A stretch of DNA of 64,000 bases from Acidimicrobium ferrooxidans (GTDB taxonomy: Bacteria > Actinomycetota > Geothermincolia > Fen-727 > Anoxymicrobiaceae). Each line of letters starts with the position of its first letter. Position 1 is the first letter of the stretch. The notes beneath the pieces were generated by a model. The model was given only the letters and a program-made list of their open reading frames with translations. It made no database searches and had not been told where the DNA came from. Shown in pieces: positions 33,983 to 42,600 of the stretch. The translations under genes were made by a program, and so were the position numbers. Location of the stretch: the NCBI GenBank assembly GCA_020723485.1, contig DYIU01000002.1, positions 281,543 to 345,542 on the forward strand. The letters run 5' to 3'.

Positions 33983-35026
33983 CTATTCGTAGAGCTTCCG
34001 GTGCTCCGCGGGCATCCGCGAGAAGGCCTTCTCGGCGTCGCGCGCGCTAAGGACATCAACCTCGCCGTCCTCGCGCTGTACGACGCAACCGGAGCGCTTG
34101 AGCAGGCGGTGGTTCTGCCTGGTCTCTTCTCTATCGCCCCAGCAGATTATCTGGCAGTTGCCGCAGGTCAGGTGCAGGCTGGTGTCCGCGAGCGCTATGT
34201 TCACGTACCCATCCGTCCCTCCCAACCGTTCAGGCCACTTGGAGTAGTTTTCCACAGCCCTGAAGAAGACCTTGCCCATCTCCTCCAGGCCGTCGGGAAT
34301 CTCGTACCTGCCCGGCGACCAGGTGGACCACTGGCCGCTCGGGTGCAGGCCGGTGAACCCACCGCATACCAGCTGGCACGGCAGGTACGACGGCCGCGCG
34401 CTGAAGCTGAAGGTCGTCCCTCCCAGTGTCACCGAGGTCTCCCGCTTCGCGTCGAACATCCCGGAGGGACAGCAGGCGACGCACCTCATGCACCGGTCAC
34501 AGAACGAGTCATCCTCCCCCTCGGGCTCCGTAGGTTCCAGCTCCGCGGACGTCACGGTCGTACCGAGGATGATGGCGGAACCGTAATCCTTGATGCCGAT
34601 ATTCCCCGACCACCCGAATGAGCCGACGCCCGAGCGCGCCGCCACGTACCGGTGCGATAGGTCCGGCGGCATCGAGAGCTCCCATCCCTCCACCTCTGTG
34701 CGGTAGATGTTGTTTGAGATTACCCTCTTCGAGACATAGCCCTCCTCCTCCAGCATGATAGCGAGCGCCTTGGCGAGCCTCGACGAGCGGACATTGGTGT
34801 CGAAGTTGTCCTGCTCGTGGGCGGTATGGCTCTGCTTTGAGAGATACAGCCGTATCTTGTCCCGGTCCAGCGGGAGGGCGAAGCTCACCGCCGACCTCGC
34901 TTCGGGGATGATGTAGCGCAGGTCAGCGCTCGGCGGGCCGCCGGCCATGGTCTCGAGGGTGGCGAATCCCACCTTCACCGCTCCTCTTTCCCTGAGGAAC
35001 TCCTCTATACGGGCGTTCAATGACAA
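33983..35026 (-). CDS. QueG/RdhA-like corrinoid and iron-sulfur protein
   Basis: A 347-residue cytoplasmic protein of the epoxyqueuosine reductase / reductive dehalogenase superfamily. One cluster motif, CDRCMRCVACCP, fits CX2CX2CX3CP exactly. The second, CGNCQIICWG, has Trp in place of the usual Pro. An N-terminal domain precedes them (VGFATLETMAGGPPSADLRY, ARSAVSFALPLD). No Tat signal and no HEAT-repeat tail are present, so it is neither a classical RdhA nor full-length QueG. It probably uses a cobalamin to reduce a substrate. The TTG start at 35026 has GGAGGTG 6 bases upstream. It faces the IlvD gene with 4 bases between the stop codons. Confidence 0.75.
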   Translation of the reverse strand: MSLNARIEEFLRERGAVKVGFATLETMAGGPPSADLRYIIPEARSAVSFALPLDRDKIRLYLSKQSHTAHEQDNFDTNVRSSRLAKALAIMLEEEGYVSKRVISNNIYRTEVEGWELSMPPDLSHRYVAARSGVGSFGWSGNIGIKDYGSAIILGTTVTSAELEPTEPEGEDDSFCDRCMRCVACCPSGMFDAKRETSVTLGGTTFSFSARPSYLPCQLVCGGFTGLHPSGQWSTWSPGRYEIPDGLEEMGKVFFRAVENYSKWPERLGGTDGYVNIALADTSLHLTCGNCQIICWGDREETRQNHRLLKRSGCVVQREDGEVDVLSARDAEKAFSRMPAEHRKLYE

Positions 35027-35232
35027 CCTGCGCACCTCCAATGCTCGCCGCCGCACGCTCGCTGGCTAAAGTCTATTAGCTCAGACCCTCGCCAGTCCAT
35101 ACTGCCCAATGGGGAGTCGACATCGACCGCGCCCTGATAAAGCTCCGGGACGGCGAGTGAGGGAAGCCACGCCGGTCCTCCCGGCTGGACTTCCCCCACC
35201 GTTGCCGCATCTATAAAGCTGACAAGCGCGAG

Positions 35233-35799
35233 CTAGGCCGTCAGGCTCGAAAGGCCCATCGCGAACGGCATGTCGCCCTCTATCTTGAGCTTCCCGCTCA
35301 TGAAGGCGGTCGGGCCCGCTATCTCGCCCTTGCTGATCGATACCCAGTCCTCGACTGTGCACTTGAAAGTGCTCTCCGGCGAATCGGCCCCGTTGAACGA
35401 GACCTTGATCACCGCGTTGCCTCCGTCCGGCGTGGTTAGGTCGAGCACCAGCACGCCGGAGACGCCCTTGATCTGGTCCAGGCGAGCCTTGTTCATCTGG
35501 CTCATGTCGGTGAACATGTCGGTGGCGCCCTCCATCTTGCCGGTCACGGCGGCCCGGAAGACGTCCTCGTTCATGGTCAGCTTCACCAGCGGATTGTCGA
35601 CGGGCCCTTCCTTGACCTCCAGTTCCTTGCCGTCCTTGACGACCAGGCTGTAGGTGGTCCCGTCGACATCGAACTGCACTCCTACTTCGGTGCCCTCCAT
35701 GCCGAGGGCGGCCGTCCCGGCCACCTGTTCGGCGAAGATCTTGGGAACGTATTCGTCGAAATATTCCTTTACGCCCACGCTCTCCGGTACGTCCACCAT
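35233..35799 (-). CDS. SCP2-like lipid-binding protein
   Basis: A 188-residue protein with an N-terminal helix (VKEYFDEYVPKIFAE) and an SCP2 domain: FDVDGTTYSLVVKDGKELEV, NPLVKLTMNEDVFRAAVTGK, and the C-terminal half with WVSISKGEIAGPTAFMSGKL and KIEGDMPFAMGL. Unlike the SCP2 gene at 7698 it has two SCP2-like halves fused or one long version. It probably binds fatty acyl-CoA or another lipid. AAGGAGGTACC lies before the ATG. The region between it and the QueG/RdhA-like gene (about 200 bases) shows no ORF with a binding site. Confidence 0.78.
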   Translation of the reverse strand: MVDVPESVGVKEYFDEYVPKIFAEQVAGTAALGMEGTEVGVQFDVDGTTYSLVVKDGKELEVKEGPVDNPLVKLTMNEDVFRAAVTGKMEGATDMFTDMSQMNKARLDQIKGVSGVLVLDLTTPDGGNAVIKVSFNGADSPESTFKCTVEDWVSISKGEIAGPTAFMSGKLKIEGDMPFAMGLSSLTA

Positions 35800-36059
35800 T
35801 CCCGGTACCTCCTTGTTCGCCTCCGGTTCTCACAGTGCGGCCTCAGGCAGGCAGCCGCGATCGCCTTCTCCTGGATGCTGTAAGTGTACCCATGATTGTC
35901 CCGGGCACCGCTCCACGGACTGACAGGTCAGTATAATATTTATAAATGACACCAGTGTCAATATGCCCGCGCCCGTCCGGCTTGCAGCGCTTTTCCCTGT
36001 GATAAAATCACACTCCATGACAGCGCGAAAACCAAGCATGAGAAGGGGTGTTAGGGGAA

Positions 36060-36620
36060 ATGGGCGAATCCGCTGACTATGGCCGGGGGCTCATCGAAGT
36101 GGAAGATTGCACGCTCGTGGTAATAGACATGCAGGGAAAACTCCTCGACTTGATGCACGGGAAGGAATCCGTGCTACGGAACACGGTCAAGCTGCTGAAA
36201 TTCGCGGAAATAGTAGGCATGCCGGTGCTGGTCACCGAGCAGGAGAACCTGGGGCCGAGCGTGGAGGAAGTGAGCTCTGCCGTAAAGGATTTCAGCCCGA
36301 TAACCAAGATCGAATTCGACGCGTGCAGGAGGGCCGAGTTCGCCCGCGCCCTCGAGTCGCTGAGCAGGAAGACGGTGATAGTCACGGGTATCGAGAGCCA
36401 TATCTGCGTGACGCAGACGGTCCTGGATCTTATGCCTGAATACACCGTTCACGTCATCAGCGACGCGGTCGCATCCCGTGCGCCTGAGAACAAGCAGGTT
36501 GCGATCGAGCGCATGCGTGACGCCGGCGCCGTCATCTCCACGACCGAGATGTTGATGTACGAGGCGCTGGTGAGGGCGGGGACCGACGAGTTCCGCCAGG
36601 TACTGAAGCTGGTCAAATAG
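36060..36620 (+). CDS. Isochorismatase-family cysteine hydrolase
   Basis: A 186-residue cysteine hydrolase with the full triad: D23 (LVVIDMQGKL), K83 (SPITKIEFDA) and C116 (ESHICVTQT), with the cis-peptide Gly-Ile before it. This group includes isochorismatase, nicotinamidase and the YcaC-like hydrolases; length and sequence are nearest the YcaC/YwoC sort. The substrate is an amide or vinyl ether of unknown identity. ATG 36060 is used; an in-frame GTG at 36048 is possible. It is followed by a thiolase gene with its own promoter. Confidence 0.87.
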   Translation: MGESADYGRGLIEVEDCTLVVIDMQGKLLDLMHGKESVLRNTVKLLKFAEIVGMPVLVTEQENLGPSVEEVSSAVKDFSPITKIEFDACRRAEFARALESLSRKTVIVTGIESHICVTQTVLDLMPEYTVHVISDAVASRAPENKQVAIERMRDAGAVISTTEMLMYEALVRAGTDEFRQVLKLVK

Positions 36621-36650
36621 CAATTTCTGCCATTGATTTCATCCTGCATA

Positions 36651-36678
36651 TTGCTTGTGGACTCCCAATCAATATAAT
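36651..36678 (+). promoter_or_regulatory. Promoter of the thiolase gene
   Basis: TTGCTT (36651-36656), a 16-base spacer, and a perfect TATAAT (36673-36678). The start codon of the thiolase is 100 bases downstream. This gives the gene an independent start from the isochorismatase gene. Confidence 0.6.
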
Positions 36679-36777
36679 TCCTTTTAGTATTCGATTGCCC
36701 AATTCGGCAGGGCCTGCACGGGCAGAGAACGGGTCCCGCTACCGGGGCCCGCGAACCGACCTTGAATGGAGGACGAT

Positions 36778-37962
36778 ATGGCAGAACTCAAAGAATGCGT
36801 GCTGGTGGACGGCGTCCGGACACCCAACGCGCGCGCGCACCCGGCCAAGGGCTGGTTCCGGAACCTGCGGCCGGACGAACTGCTGACCGCCGTCTACCTG
36901 GGGCTCTTCGAGCGCAATCCCCAGGTCAAGCCGGAGGACGTAGAGGCGGTCTTCTGCGGGACGGCCAACCAGACCGGCATGCAGAACGACATCGCCCGCT
37001 TCGCCTGGCTTGCCTCCGGGCTGCCCGTGGAGGTGCCCACCAATGGCATCAACCAGCAGTGCCCCTCCGGGATGGCGGCCATGGAGCACGCCGCCAGGGC
37101 TATAATGTGCGGCGAGGGCGACATCTACATCGCCTCGGGCGTCGAGGACATGATGAACGTGGGCATGGGGATGGGGATGGACTTCCCGCCGAGGCTGGTA
37201 GAGTACTTCAACCCCGCGGAGCTCCCCATGGGACCCACGGCGGAGAAGCTCTCCGAGGTGGAGAATATCTCGCGCGCCGACCAGGAACTGGTGGCCTATC
37301 ACAGCCACCTGCGCGCGAAGGCCGCCCGCGATGAAGGCAAGTTCAACGAGGAGATAGTGGCGGTCACCGGCCATGACGAGGAAGGAAACGAGTTCGTCTG
37401 CACCATGGACCAGTGGATACGCGACGACCCCTCCCTGGAGCAGATGGCCGGGATGAACCCGGCGTTCAAGCCCGACGGAGTGGTGACGGCGGCGACCAGC
37501 TCGCCCCTGACCACGGGGGCCTGCGCGGCGCTCCTCATGAGCCGCGAGAAGGCCGAAGAGCTGGGGCTTTCGTACTACGTCAAGTACGCGGGCGGCCAGA
37601 TGCACGGGTGGGACCCCACCCTGATGGGCCTCTCGGCGTACAACGCCGCCAAGAAGCTGCTCGAGCGGAAAGGGATGAAGGCGAGCGACGTTGATGTCTA
37701 CGAGGTCCACGAGGCGTTCAGCGTGGTCACGCTTGCCTGCGTGCGCAACCTCGGCATCGCTGAGAACGCCCCGTTCGACAACGTCAACCTCTGGGGAGGG
37801 GCCCTGGCGCTCGGCCACCCGCTGGGCGAGTCCGGCACCCGCCTGGTCATAACGCTTGCGAACGTCATGAAGAACGAGCGGCCCGACGCGAAGTTCGGCA
37901 TGGCCATGATGTGCGGCGGCTTCGGCAACGGCAACGCCTCTCTCTGGGAGAAAGTGGAGTAG
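36778..37962 (+). CDS. Thiolase (acetyl-CoA acyltransferase family)
   Basis: A 394-residue thiolase. The nucleophile is C95 (INQQCPSGMAAME), the catalytic His is in GHPLGESGTRL (about 347) and the second Cys is C379 (MAMMCGGFGNG). VYEVHEAFSVV is the conserved NEAF-like box, with His in place of the usual Asn. Full length, so active. It cleaves 3-ketoacyl-CoA or condenses two acetyl-CoA. ATG 36778 has GGAGG 5 bases upstream; the ATG at 36766 lies too close to be favoured. A strong hairpin terminator follows. Confidence 0.9.
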   Translation: MAELKECVLVDGVRTPNARAHPAKGWFRNLRPDELLTAVYLGLFERNPQVKPEDVEAVFCGTANQTGMQNDIARFAWLASGLPVEVPTNGINQQCPSGMAAMEHAARAIMCGEGDIYIASGVEDMMNVGMGMGMDFPPRLVEYFNPAELPMGPTAEKLSEVENISRADQELVAYHSHLRAKAARDEGKFNEEIVAVTGHDEEGNEFVCTMDQWIRDDPSLEQMAGMNPAFKPDGVVTAATSSPLTTGACAALLMSREKAEELGLSYYVKYAGGQMHGWDPTLMGLSAYNAAKKLLERKGMKASDVDVYEVHEAFSVVTLACVRNLGIAENAPFDNVNLWGGALALGHPLGESGTRLVITLANVMKNERPDAKFGMAMMCGGFGNGNASLWEKVE

Positions 37963-37988
37963 CGGGCAGGAGCCGACACGGATAAACT

Positions 37989-38024
37989 CGAGGGGGCCTC
38001 GAAAGGCCCCCTCGTTCATTTTCT
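37989..38024 (+). terminator. Intrinsic terminator after thiolase gene
   Basis: Perfect 10-base stem CGAGGGGGCC / GGCCCCCTCG with a 6-base loop TCGAAA, followed by TTCATTTTCT. It ends the thiolase transcript just before the flavoprotein gene. Confidence 0.85.
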
Positions 38025-38057
38025 GAACGCGGATGCCTGACCCCGGGAGGGAGTGGA

Positions 38058-39992
38058 ATGCCTGAGCTCGAACACCTGTTCAGCCCGCTGGTGATAAACG
38101 GCCTGGAGCTCTCGAACCGGGCGGTGATGCCGGCCATGGGCACCGGCTACGGGGACTATGACGGTTCCGTAACGGACCGGCTCGTCGCCTACCTCGCAAG
38201 GCGGGCCCGCGGGGGCGCCGCGCTTCTCATCACTGAAGTATGCGCGATAGACCCCCGCGGCAGGGGCTTCCCGACAGAGATCGGCGCCTGGTCCGATGAC
38301 CAGGTGGAAGGCCTTGCAAGGATCCCGGAGGCCGTTCACAGGGAAGGGTCCCGGGTGGCCCTGCAGCTCCACCACGCTGGGCGCGAGACGATGGAGGCTT
38401 TTGCCGGGGCCCCTCCCGAGGCGCCCTCCCCCATCCCGAGCGCGATGCTGAGGCAGCCCTGCGAGGAGATGTCCACAGCCCGCATCTCCGAGGTGCTCGA
38501 GGCATACGCGGCGGCGGCGGAGCGGGCGCGGGAGGCCGGGTACGACGCGGTCGAGCTACACGGCGCCCACGGGTACCTCATCAACCAGTTCCTCTCCCCT
38601 TTCAGCAACCAGCGCGAAGACGAGTACGGGGGGTCGGACGAGGCCAGGTCGCGCTTCGCACTCGAAGTCATCGCGGCGGTACGCGGGAGAGTCGGGGCCG
38701 GGTTCCCGGTGATCATCAGGGTGTCGGTCGAGGAAGCGGTACGCGGGGGTTACGGCCTCCCGTTCATGGAGTGGCTGGCGCCGCGGCTCGTCGGGGCCGG
38801 AGCGGACTGCGTGCACGCGTCCATCGGCGTCATCTCGACTCCCGGAGGCCTGACCATCGCGTCGATGGACACCGAACCCGGGTTCAACCTTGCCGGCGCG
38901 CGAGCCATCAGGGACGTGGTTGACGTGCCGGTCATAGGCGTCGGCAGGATACGCGATCCGCGGCTCGCAGACGAGGCGATAGCGAGAGGGGACGCGGACC
39001 TCATCAGCTTCGGCCGGCAGCACCTGGCCGACCCGGATTTCATCGCCAAGGCGCGCCGGGGCGATTACGACGACATCCGCTGGTGCCTGTCATGCAACCA
39101 GGGATGCATCGAGCGGCTGTCGTTCGAGCTCAAGCCGATAACCTGTGCCATCAATCCTGAATGCGGCGAGGAATATCTCGGAGAGCCGGAGGCCCCCGAA
39201 AAGCCGTCGAAGGTCTGGGTGGTCGGGAGTGGTCCGGCGGGGCTTTCCGCTGCGATGAGCGCCTCTGAGCGCGGTCACTCGGTCGAGCTGTTCGAGCGCG
39301 GCGCCGCGCCGGGCGGCCAGCTTATTCCGGCTTCGCGGCCGCCAAACAAGGGCGCCCTCGCCGAATGGGTCGACTGGGCGGTCCGCAGACTCGAGAGGTC
39401 GGGTGTCACGTTCAGGACCGGCACTGAGGTCACCGGCGCCGAACTGGCCGGCGGTAGCCCCGACCACGTCGTTCTAGCCACCGGTGCGCTGCCCTGCGTT
39501 CCCCCTGTCCCCGGAATCGACATGGAGAATGTGGTGGAGGCTAGAGCCCTCTTGATGGAAGAGGTGCCGCCCGTTGAGAGCGCTGTGATAATTGGGGCCG
39601 GCTACGTGGGGATGGAGACGGCCGACTACCTCATCGCGGCAGGCGTCACGGTCACGCTCCTGGAGAAGTGTACGACGCCTCCGGTGAGCCGCCTGACCAC
39701 GCACGGCTACTGGATGCACAGGCGGCTGCGCGATTCCGGGGGTACCCTGGTGCTCGGCGCATGCGTCACCTCCATCGGCCCCGACACGGTGACCTACGAG
39801 CAGGACGGGGCCGAGCATACCATCGGATACCATGGACTGGTGGTTAACGCCTCGGGGGCCGTCCCGGAGGTGGGACTCCTTTCATCGCTCGAGGACGCCG
39901 GGATTCCATACACGATGGCAGGCGACGCCGTCTCGCCGCGCAGGTTGATCGAAGCGGTTCACGAAGGCTACGCCGCCGGCCTCGCTCTTTAG
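38058..39992 (+). CDS. Old-yellow-enzyme-type 2,4-dienoyl-CoA/enoate reductase
   Basis: A 644-residue protein with three parts. Residues 1-330 form the FMN barrel of the NADH:flavin oxidoreductase family (LFSPLVINGLELSNRAVMP, GYDAVELHGAHGYLINQFLS). An Fe4S4 site follows (CLSCNQGCIER ... CAINPEC). A FAD/NAD domain comes next (VVGSGPAGLSAAMSASERG, APGGQL). This is the layout of FadH-type 2,4-dienoyl-CoA reductase and of BaiCD-like bile-acid reductases. It transfers electrons from NAD(P)H via FAD and the cluster to FMN and then to a conjugated double bond. GGGAGGGAG lies before the ATG. It ends 5 bases before inverted-repeat copy D. Confidence 0.88.
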   Translation: MPELEHLFSPLVINGLELSNRAVMPAMGTGYGDYDGSVTDRLVAYLARRARGGAALLITEVCAIDPRGRGFPTEIGAWSDDQVEGLARIPEAVHREGSRVALQLHHAGRETMEAFAGAPPEAPSPIPSAMLRQPCEEMSTARISEVLEAYAAAAERAREAGYDAVELHGAHGYLINQFLSPFSNQREDEYGGSDEARSRFALEVIAAVRGRVGAGFPVIIRVSVEEAVRGGYGLPFMEWLAPRLVGAGADCVHASIGVISTPGGLTIASMDTEPGFNLAGARAIRDVVDVPVIGVGRIRDPRLADEAIARGDADLISFGRQHLADPDFIAKARRGDYDDIRWCLSCNQGCIERLSFELKPITCAINPECGEEYLGEPEAPEKPSKVWVVGSGPAGLSAAMSASERGHSVELFERGAAPGGQLIPASRPPNKGALAEWVDWAVRRLERSGVTFRTGTEVTGAELAGGSPDHVVLATGALPCVPPVPGIDMENVVEARALLMEEVPPVESAVIIGAGYVGMETADYLIAAGVTVTLLEKCTTPPVSRLTTHGYWMHRRLRDSGGTLVLGACVTSIGPDTVTYEQDGAEHTIGYHGLVVNASGAVPEVGLLSSLEDAGIPYTMAGDAVSPRRLIEAVHEGYAAGLAL

Positions 39993-39997
39993 AAAAC

Positions 39998-40090
39998 GCA
40001 ACATCGGGGTCAGGTCGTTTTGTTGCATTATGCATTTCCCCGGGGGTAAACCACTGGAAATGCAACAAAACGACCTGACCCCGATGTTGC
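39998..40090. repeat. Inverted-repeat element, copy D (longest arms)
   Basis: Arms of 32 bases match perfectly: GCAACATCGGGGTCAGG then TCGTTTTGTTGCATT on the left, and their reverse complement on the right; the centre is about 29 bases. The element fills nearly the whole gap between the stop codons of the convergent flavoprotein and AMP-ligase genes. Relative to copies B and C the arm carries CGTTTT in place of CACTTT, and the other arm has the matching change. Confidence 0.9.
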
Positions 40091-40091
40091 A

Positions 40092-41735
40092 TCAGGTGGA
40101 TTCGCGCCTGGCGAGCTCCTCCTCCAGCAATGCGCGCCTTAGCACTTTTCCCACGAGGCTCTTAGGCAGCTCGGTCCTGAACTCCACGTGACGGGGCGCC
40201 TTGTAGGCGGCCAGGCGCCCGCGGCAGAACTCGATTATCTCCTCCTCCGTGGCCGCCTCGCCTTCCTTCAGCACGACATAGGCCTTCACCGTCTCACCCC
40301 TGTACTCGTCTGGGATACCGACCGCGACCGCCTCCGCGACCTTCGGGTGCTCATAGAGGACCTCGTCGATCTCGCGCGGGTAGATGTTGAAACCGCCGGC
40401 GATTATCATGTCCTTCTTGCGGTCGACTATGTAGAAGTAGCCGTCGGAGTCCATGGTCGCAATATCCCCCGTGTGGAGCCATCCGCCCTTTAGGGTCTCG
40501 GCGGTCTCCTCCGGCTTGTTCCAGTAACCCTTCATCACCTGCGGCCCCCGGATGAGGAGCTCGCCGGGCTCGTCGATCCCGAGCTCCTTCTCGTCGTCGT
40601 CCACGTCCACGATCTTGCAGTCTGTATCGGGGAACGGTATCCCGACAGAGCCTATCTTCTTCATCCCGAGGATCGGGTTCGAGTGCGTCACCGGAGAGGC
40701 CTCGGACAGGCCGTACCCCTCGCAGAATATCCCTCCGGATATGTGGCTGAACTGCTTGAGCACCTCGACCGGGAGCGGGGCCGAGCCGGAGTTGCACAGC
40801 TTAATCCTGTCGACGCCGTATGCGAGGGCTTCCGGGTGGCTCAGTATGGCCGTGTAGATGGTCGGCACTCCGGGGAAGAAGTTCGGCTGATATGTCTTGA
40901 TGGCCTGGAGCATCATGTTGATCTCGAACTGAGGTATGAGGACCATCGTGGACGCGTTGAACACCGCGTTGTTCATGGCCACGGACTGGCCGTAGGAGTG
41001 GAAGAACGGTATGACGCAGAGGTATACGTCCTTGCCTCTCTGGATGAATTCCTTTGCCCAGGAACCTATCTGCAGAACGTTTGCCAGCAGGTTCCTGTGT
41101 GTGAGCATGACGCCCTTTGCCACCCCGGTTGTGCCTCCCGTGTACTGCAGGGCCGCAAGGTCCTCCCGCGGGTCGATGTCGACGTCGGGGAGTTCGGGGC
41201 TCGAGTCCGCCAGCACCTCCAGGAAGTACCCGACGCCGGGCGCCTTCTCAGCCGCCGGCTGGACCGGGGTCTCCATGTAGTCGGTGATGCTCGTAACGAT
41301 GCTCCTCTTCAAGGGCGTGCTGCCTTTCACCGCCTCCACCCGGGAGTGGAACAGATCGAGGTATATCATCGTCTCGGAGCCCGAGTCGTTGAGCTCGTAC
41401 TCCACCTCACGCTCGACGTGCAGCGGGCTGATGTTGGTGACCACTCCGCCCGCCTCGAGGACCCCGTAATACGATATGAGCATCTGCGGGCAGTTGGGGA
41501 GCATGAGGGCCACCCGGTCCCCCTTCTTCACCCCCATGCCCACCAGCGCGGTCGCCAACCTGCGGACGTTGTCCCGCAGCTCGGCGTAGGTCATCTTCTG
41601 GTCGAAGAAGATTGACGCGACGTTGTCCTCGTACAGGAGGCACCCGTACTCGAGGACCTGTTGAAGTGGTATCTTCGGGTAGCGCAGGGTCTCCGGGACG
41701 AAGAAATCGTAGTTCTCGAGCCAGACCTTTTCCAT
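40092..41735 (-). CDS. AMP-forming long-chain fatty-acid-CoA ligase
   Basis: A 547-residue adenylate-forming enzyme. P-loop YTGGTTGVAKGVMLTH, the A5 segment GYGLSEASPVTH, A7 WLHTGDIA, and A8 hinge YFYIVDRKKDMIIAGGFNIYP are all present. The A10 Lys is in PKSLVGKVLRRAL. The sequence resembles FadD-type ligases of medium- to long-chain acids. ATG 41735 has GGAGGTCATC directly upstream; a longer frame upstream lacks a site. It is divergent from a TetR gene, whose product may control it through the dyad at 41876-41895. Confidence 0.9.
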   Translation of the reverse strand: MEKVWLENYDFFVPETLRYPKIPLQQVLEYGCLLYEDNVASIFFDQKMTYAELRDNVRRLATALVGMGVKKGDRVALMLPNCPQMLISYYGVLEAGGVVTNISPLHVEREVEYELNDSGSETMIYLDLFHSRVEAVKGSTPLKRSIVTSITDYMETPVQPAAEKAPGVGYFLEVLADSSPELPDVDIDPREDLAALQYTGGTTGVAKGVMLTHRNLLANVLQIGSWAKEFIQRGKDVYLCVIPFFHSYGQSVAMNNAVFNASTMVLIPQFEINMMLQAIKTYQPNFFPGVPTIYTAILSHPEALAYGVDRIKLCNSGSAPLPVEVLKQFSHISGGIFCEGYGLSEASPVTHSNPILGMKKIGSVGIPFPDTDCKIVDVDDDEKELGIDEPGELLIRGPQVMKGYWNKPEETAETLKGGWLHTGDIATMDSDGYFYIVDRKKDMIIAGGFNIYPREIDEVLYEHPKVAEAVAVGIPDEYRGETVKAYVVLKEGEAATEEEIIEFCRGRLAAYKAPRHVEFRTELPKSLVGKVLRRALLEEELARREST

Positions 41736-41875
41736 GATGACCTCCGCTCCTCGTGCCGACGCAAACATTCTATTAGAGGCGGCATCATACGGCCATACGT
41801 TTATGAGGCCCGGTCCGTTCACGGGGCGGTGCGCGCGTGGGGAGTCTCGCAGGGATTTGATTAAGAGGCGTTCTC

Positions 41876-41895
41876 GTCATATCATCATTAATGAC
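41876..41895. promoter_or_regulatory. Probable TetR operator between ligase and TetR genes
   Basis: GTCAT-N10-ATGAC with an inner perfect TCATTAATGA (41885-41894), lying 21 bases before the TetR start in the divergent region. A dimer binding here could repress both genes. Confidence 0.5.
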
Positions 41896-41915
41896 ACATC
41901 GATACAGGAGATGGC

Positions 41916-42593
41916 ATGGCGGCGGTGAGAAAGCGCATCCCGAAGGAACAACGCAAGGCCGAGATCCTTGACGCCGCCGTCAAGGTGTTCGCGGAGAAGG
42001 GCTACCGCAACGCTTCGATCACGGACATCAACGAGGCGGCGGGAATCGCCAGGGGCACCTTCTACCTGTACTTCGATTCCAAGAAAGACGTCTTCCTCGA
42101 GCTAGTTGAGTCCTACTTCAACCAGTACGCCAGGATACTCGAGGAGAACCAGGAGCACCTCAGGAACGCGTTCGAGACCGGCACGGACCCGCTGGTGTCC
42201 TGGAGGAACTTCGTTCTCGCGGCCCTCGAGTTCCACAGCGGGAACCCCGAGCTCACCGAGATAGTCTACCGGCAGGCGATCGGCAGGGACGAGGACTTCA
42301 GCGCCAGGGTCGAGGTCCTGCTGGAGGACGCCAGGAGCAAGGTCCTCGACGGCTACAAGCTCATGGCCGAGCGGGGGCTCCTGCGCGGCGTCGACCTCGA
42401 GGTGGCCACCTCCATCAGCATCGGCGCCATCGTCTACATCACCATGGACCAGGTCCTCCGGAAGAGGCGGGACGACCTGGAGAAGCTCGCCGACGAGATA
42501 GTGGACAACCAGATACGGGCTCTCGCCTCACCGAGGATCGACGCCGAGAAGGCCATCGAGGTCTCAAAAGCAAACCGCGCCGCAAAGGCCTGA
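41916..42593 (+). CDS. TetR-family transcriptional regulator
   Basis: A 225-residue TetR regulator. The N-terminal DNA-binding domain (residues 10-56) reads QRKAEILDAAVKVFAEKGYR, then TDINEAAGIARGTFYLYF with the SKKDVF turn. The C-terminal ligand domain is helical; the FadR/FabR-type branch often senses acyl-CoA. AGGAG lies 5 bases before the ATG. It is divergent from the fatty-acid-CoA ligase, which suggests control of acid activation. Its 3' end is 7 bases from the convergent epimerase-type gene. Confidence 0.9.
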   Translation: MAAVRKRIPKEQRKAEILDAAVKVFAEKGYRNASITDINEAAGIARGTFYLYFDSKKDVFLELVESYFNQYARILEENQEHLRNAFETGTDPLVSWRNFVLAALEFHSGNPELTEIVYRQAIGRDEDFSARVEVLLEDARSKVLDGYKLMAERGLLRGVDLEVATSISIGAIVYITMDQVLRKRRDDLEKLADEIVDNQIRALASPRIDAEKAIEVSKANRAAKA

Positions 42594-42600
42594 GAGCGGC

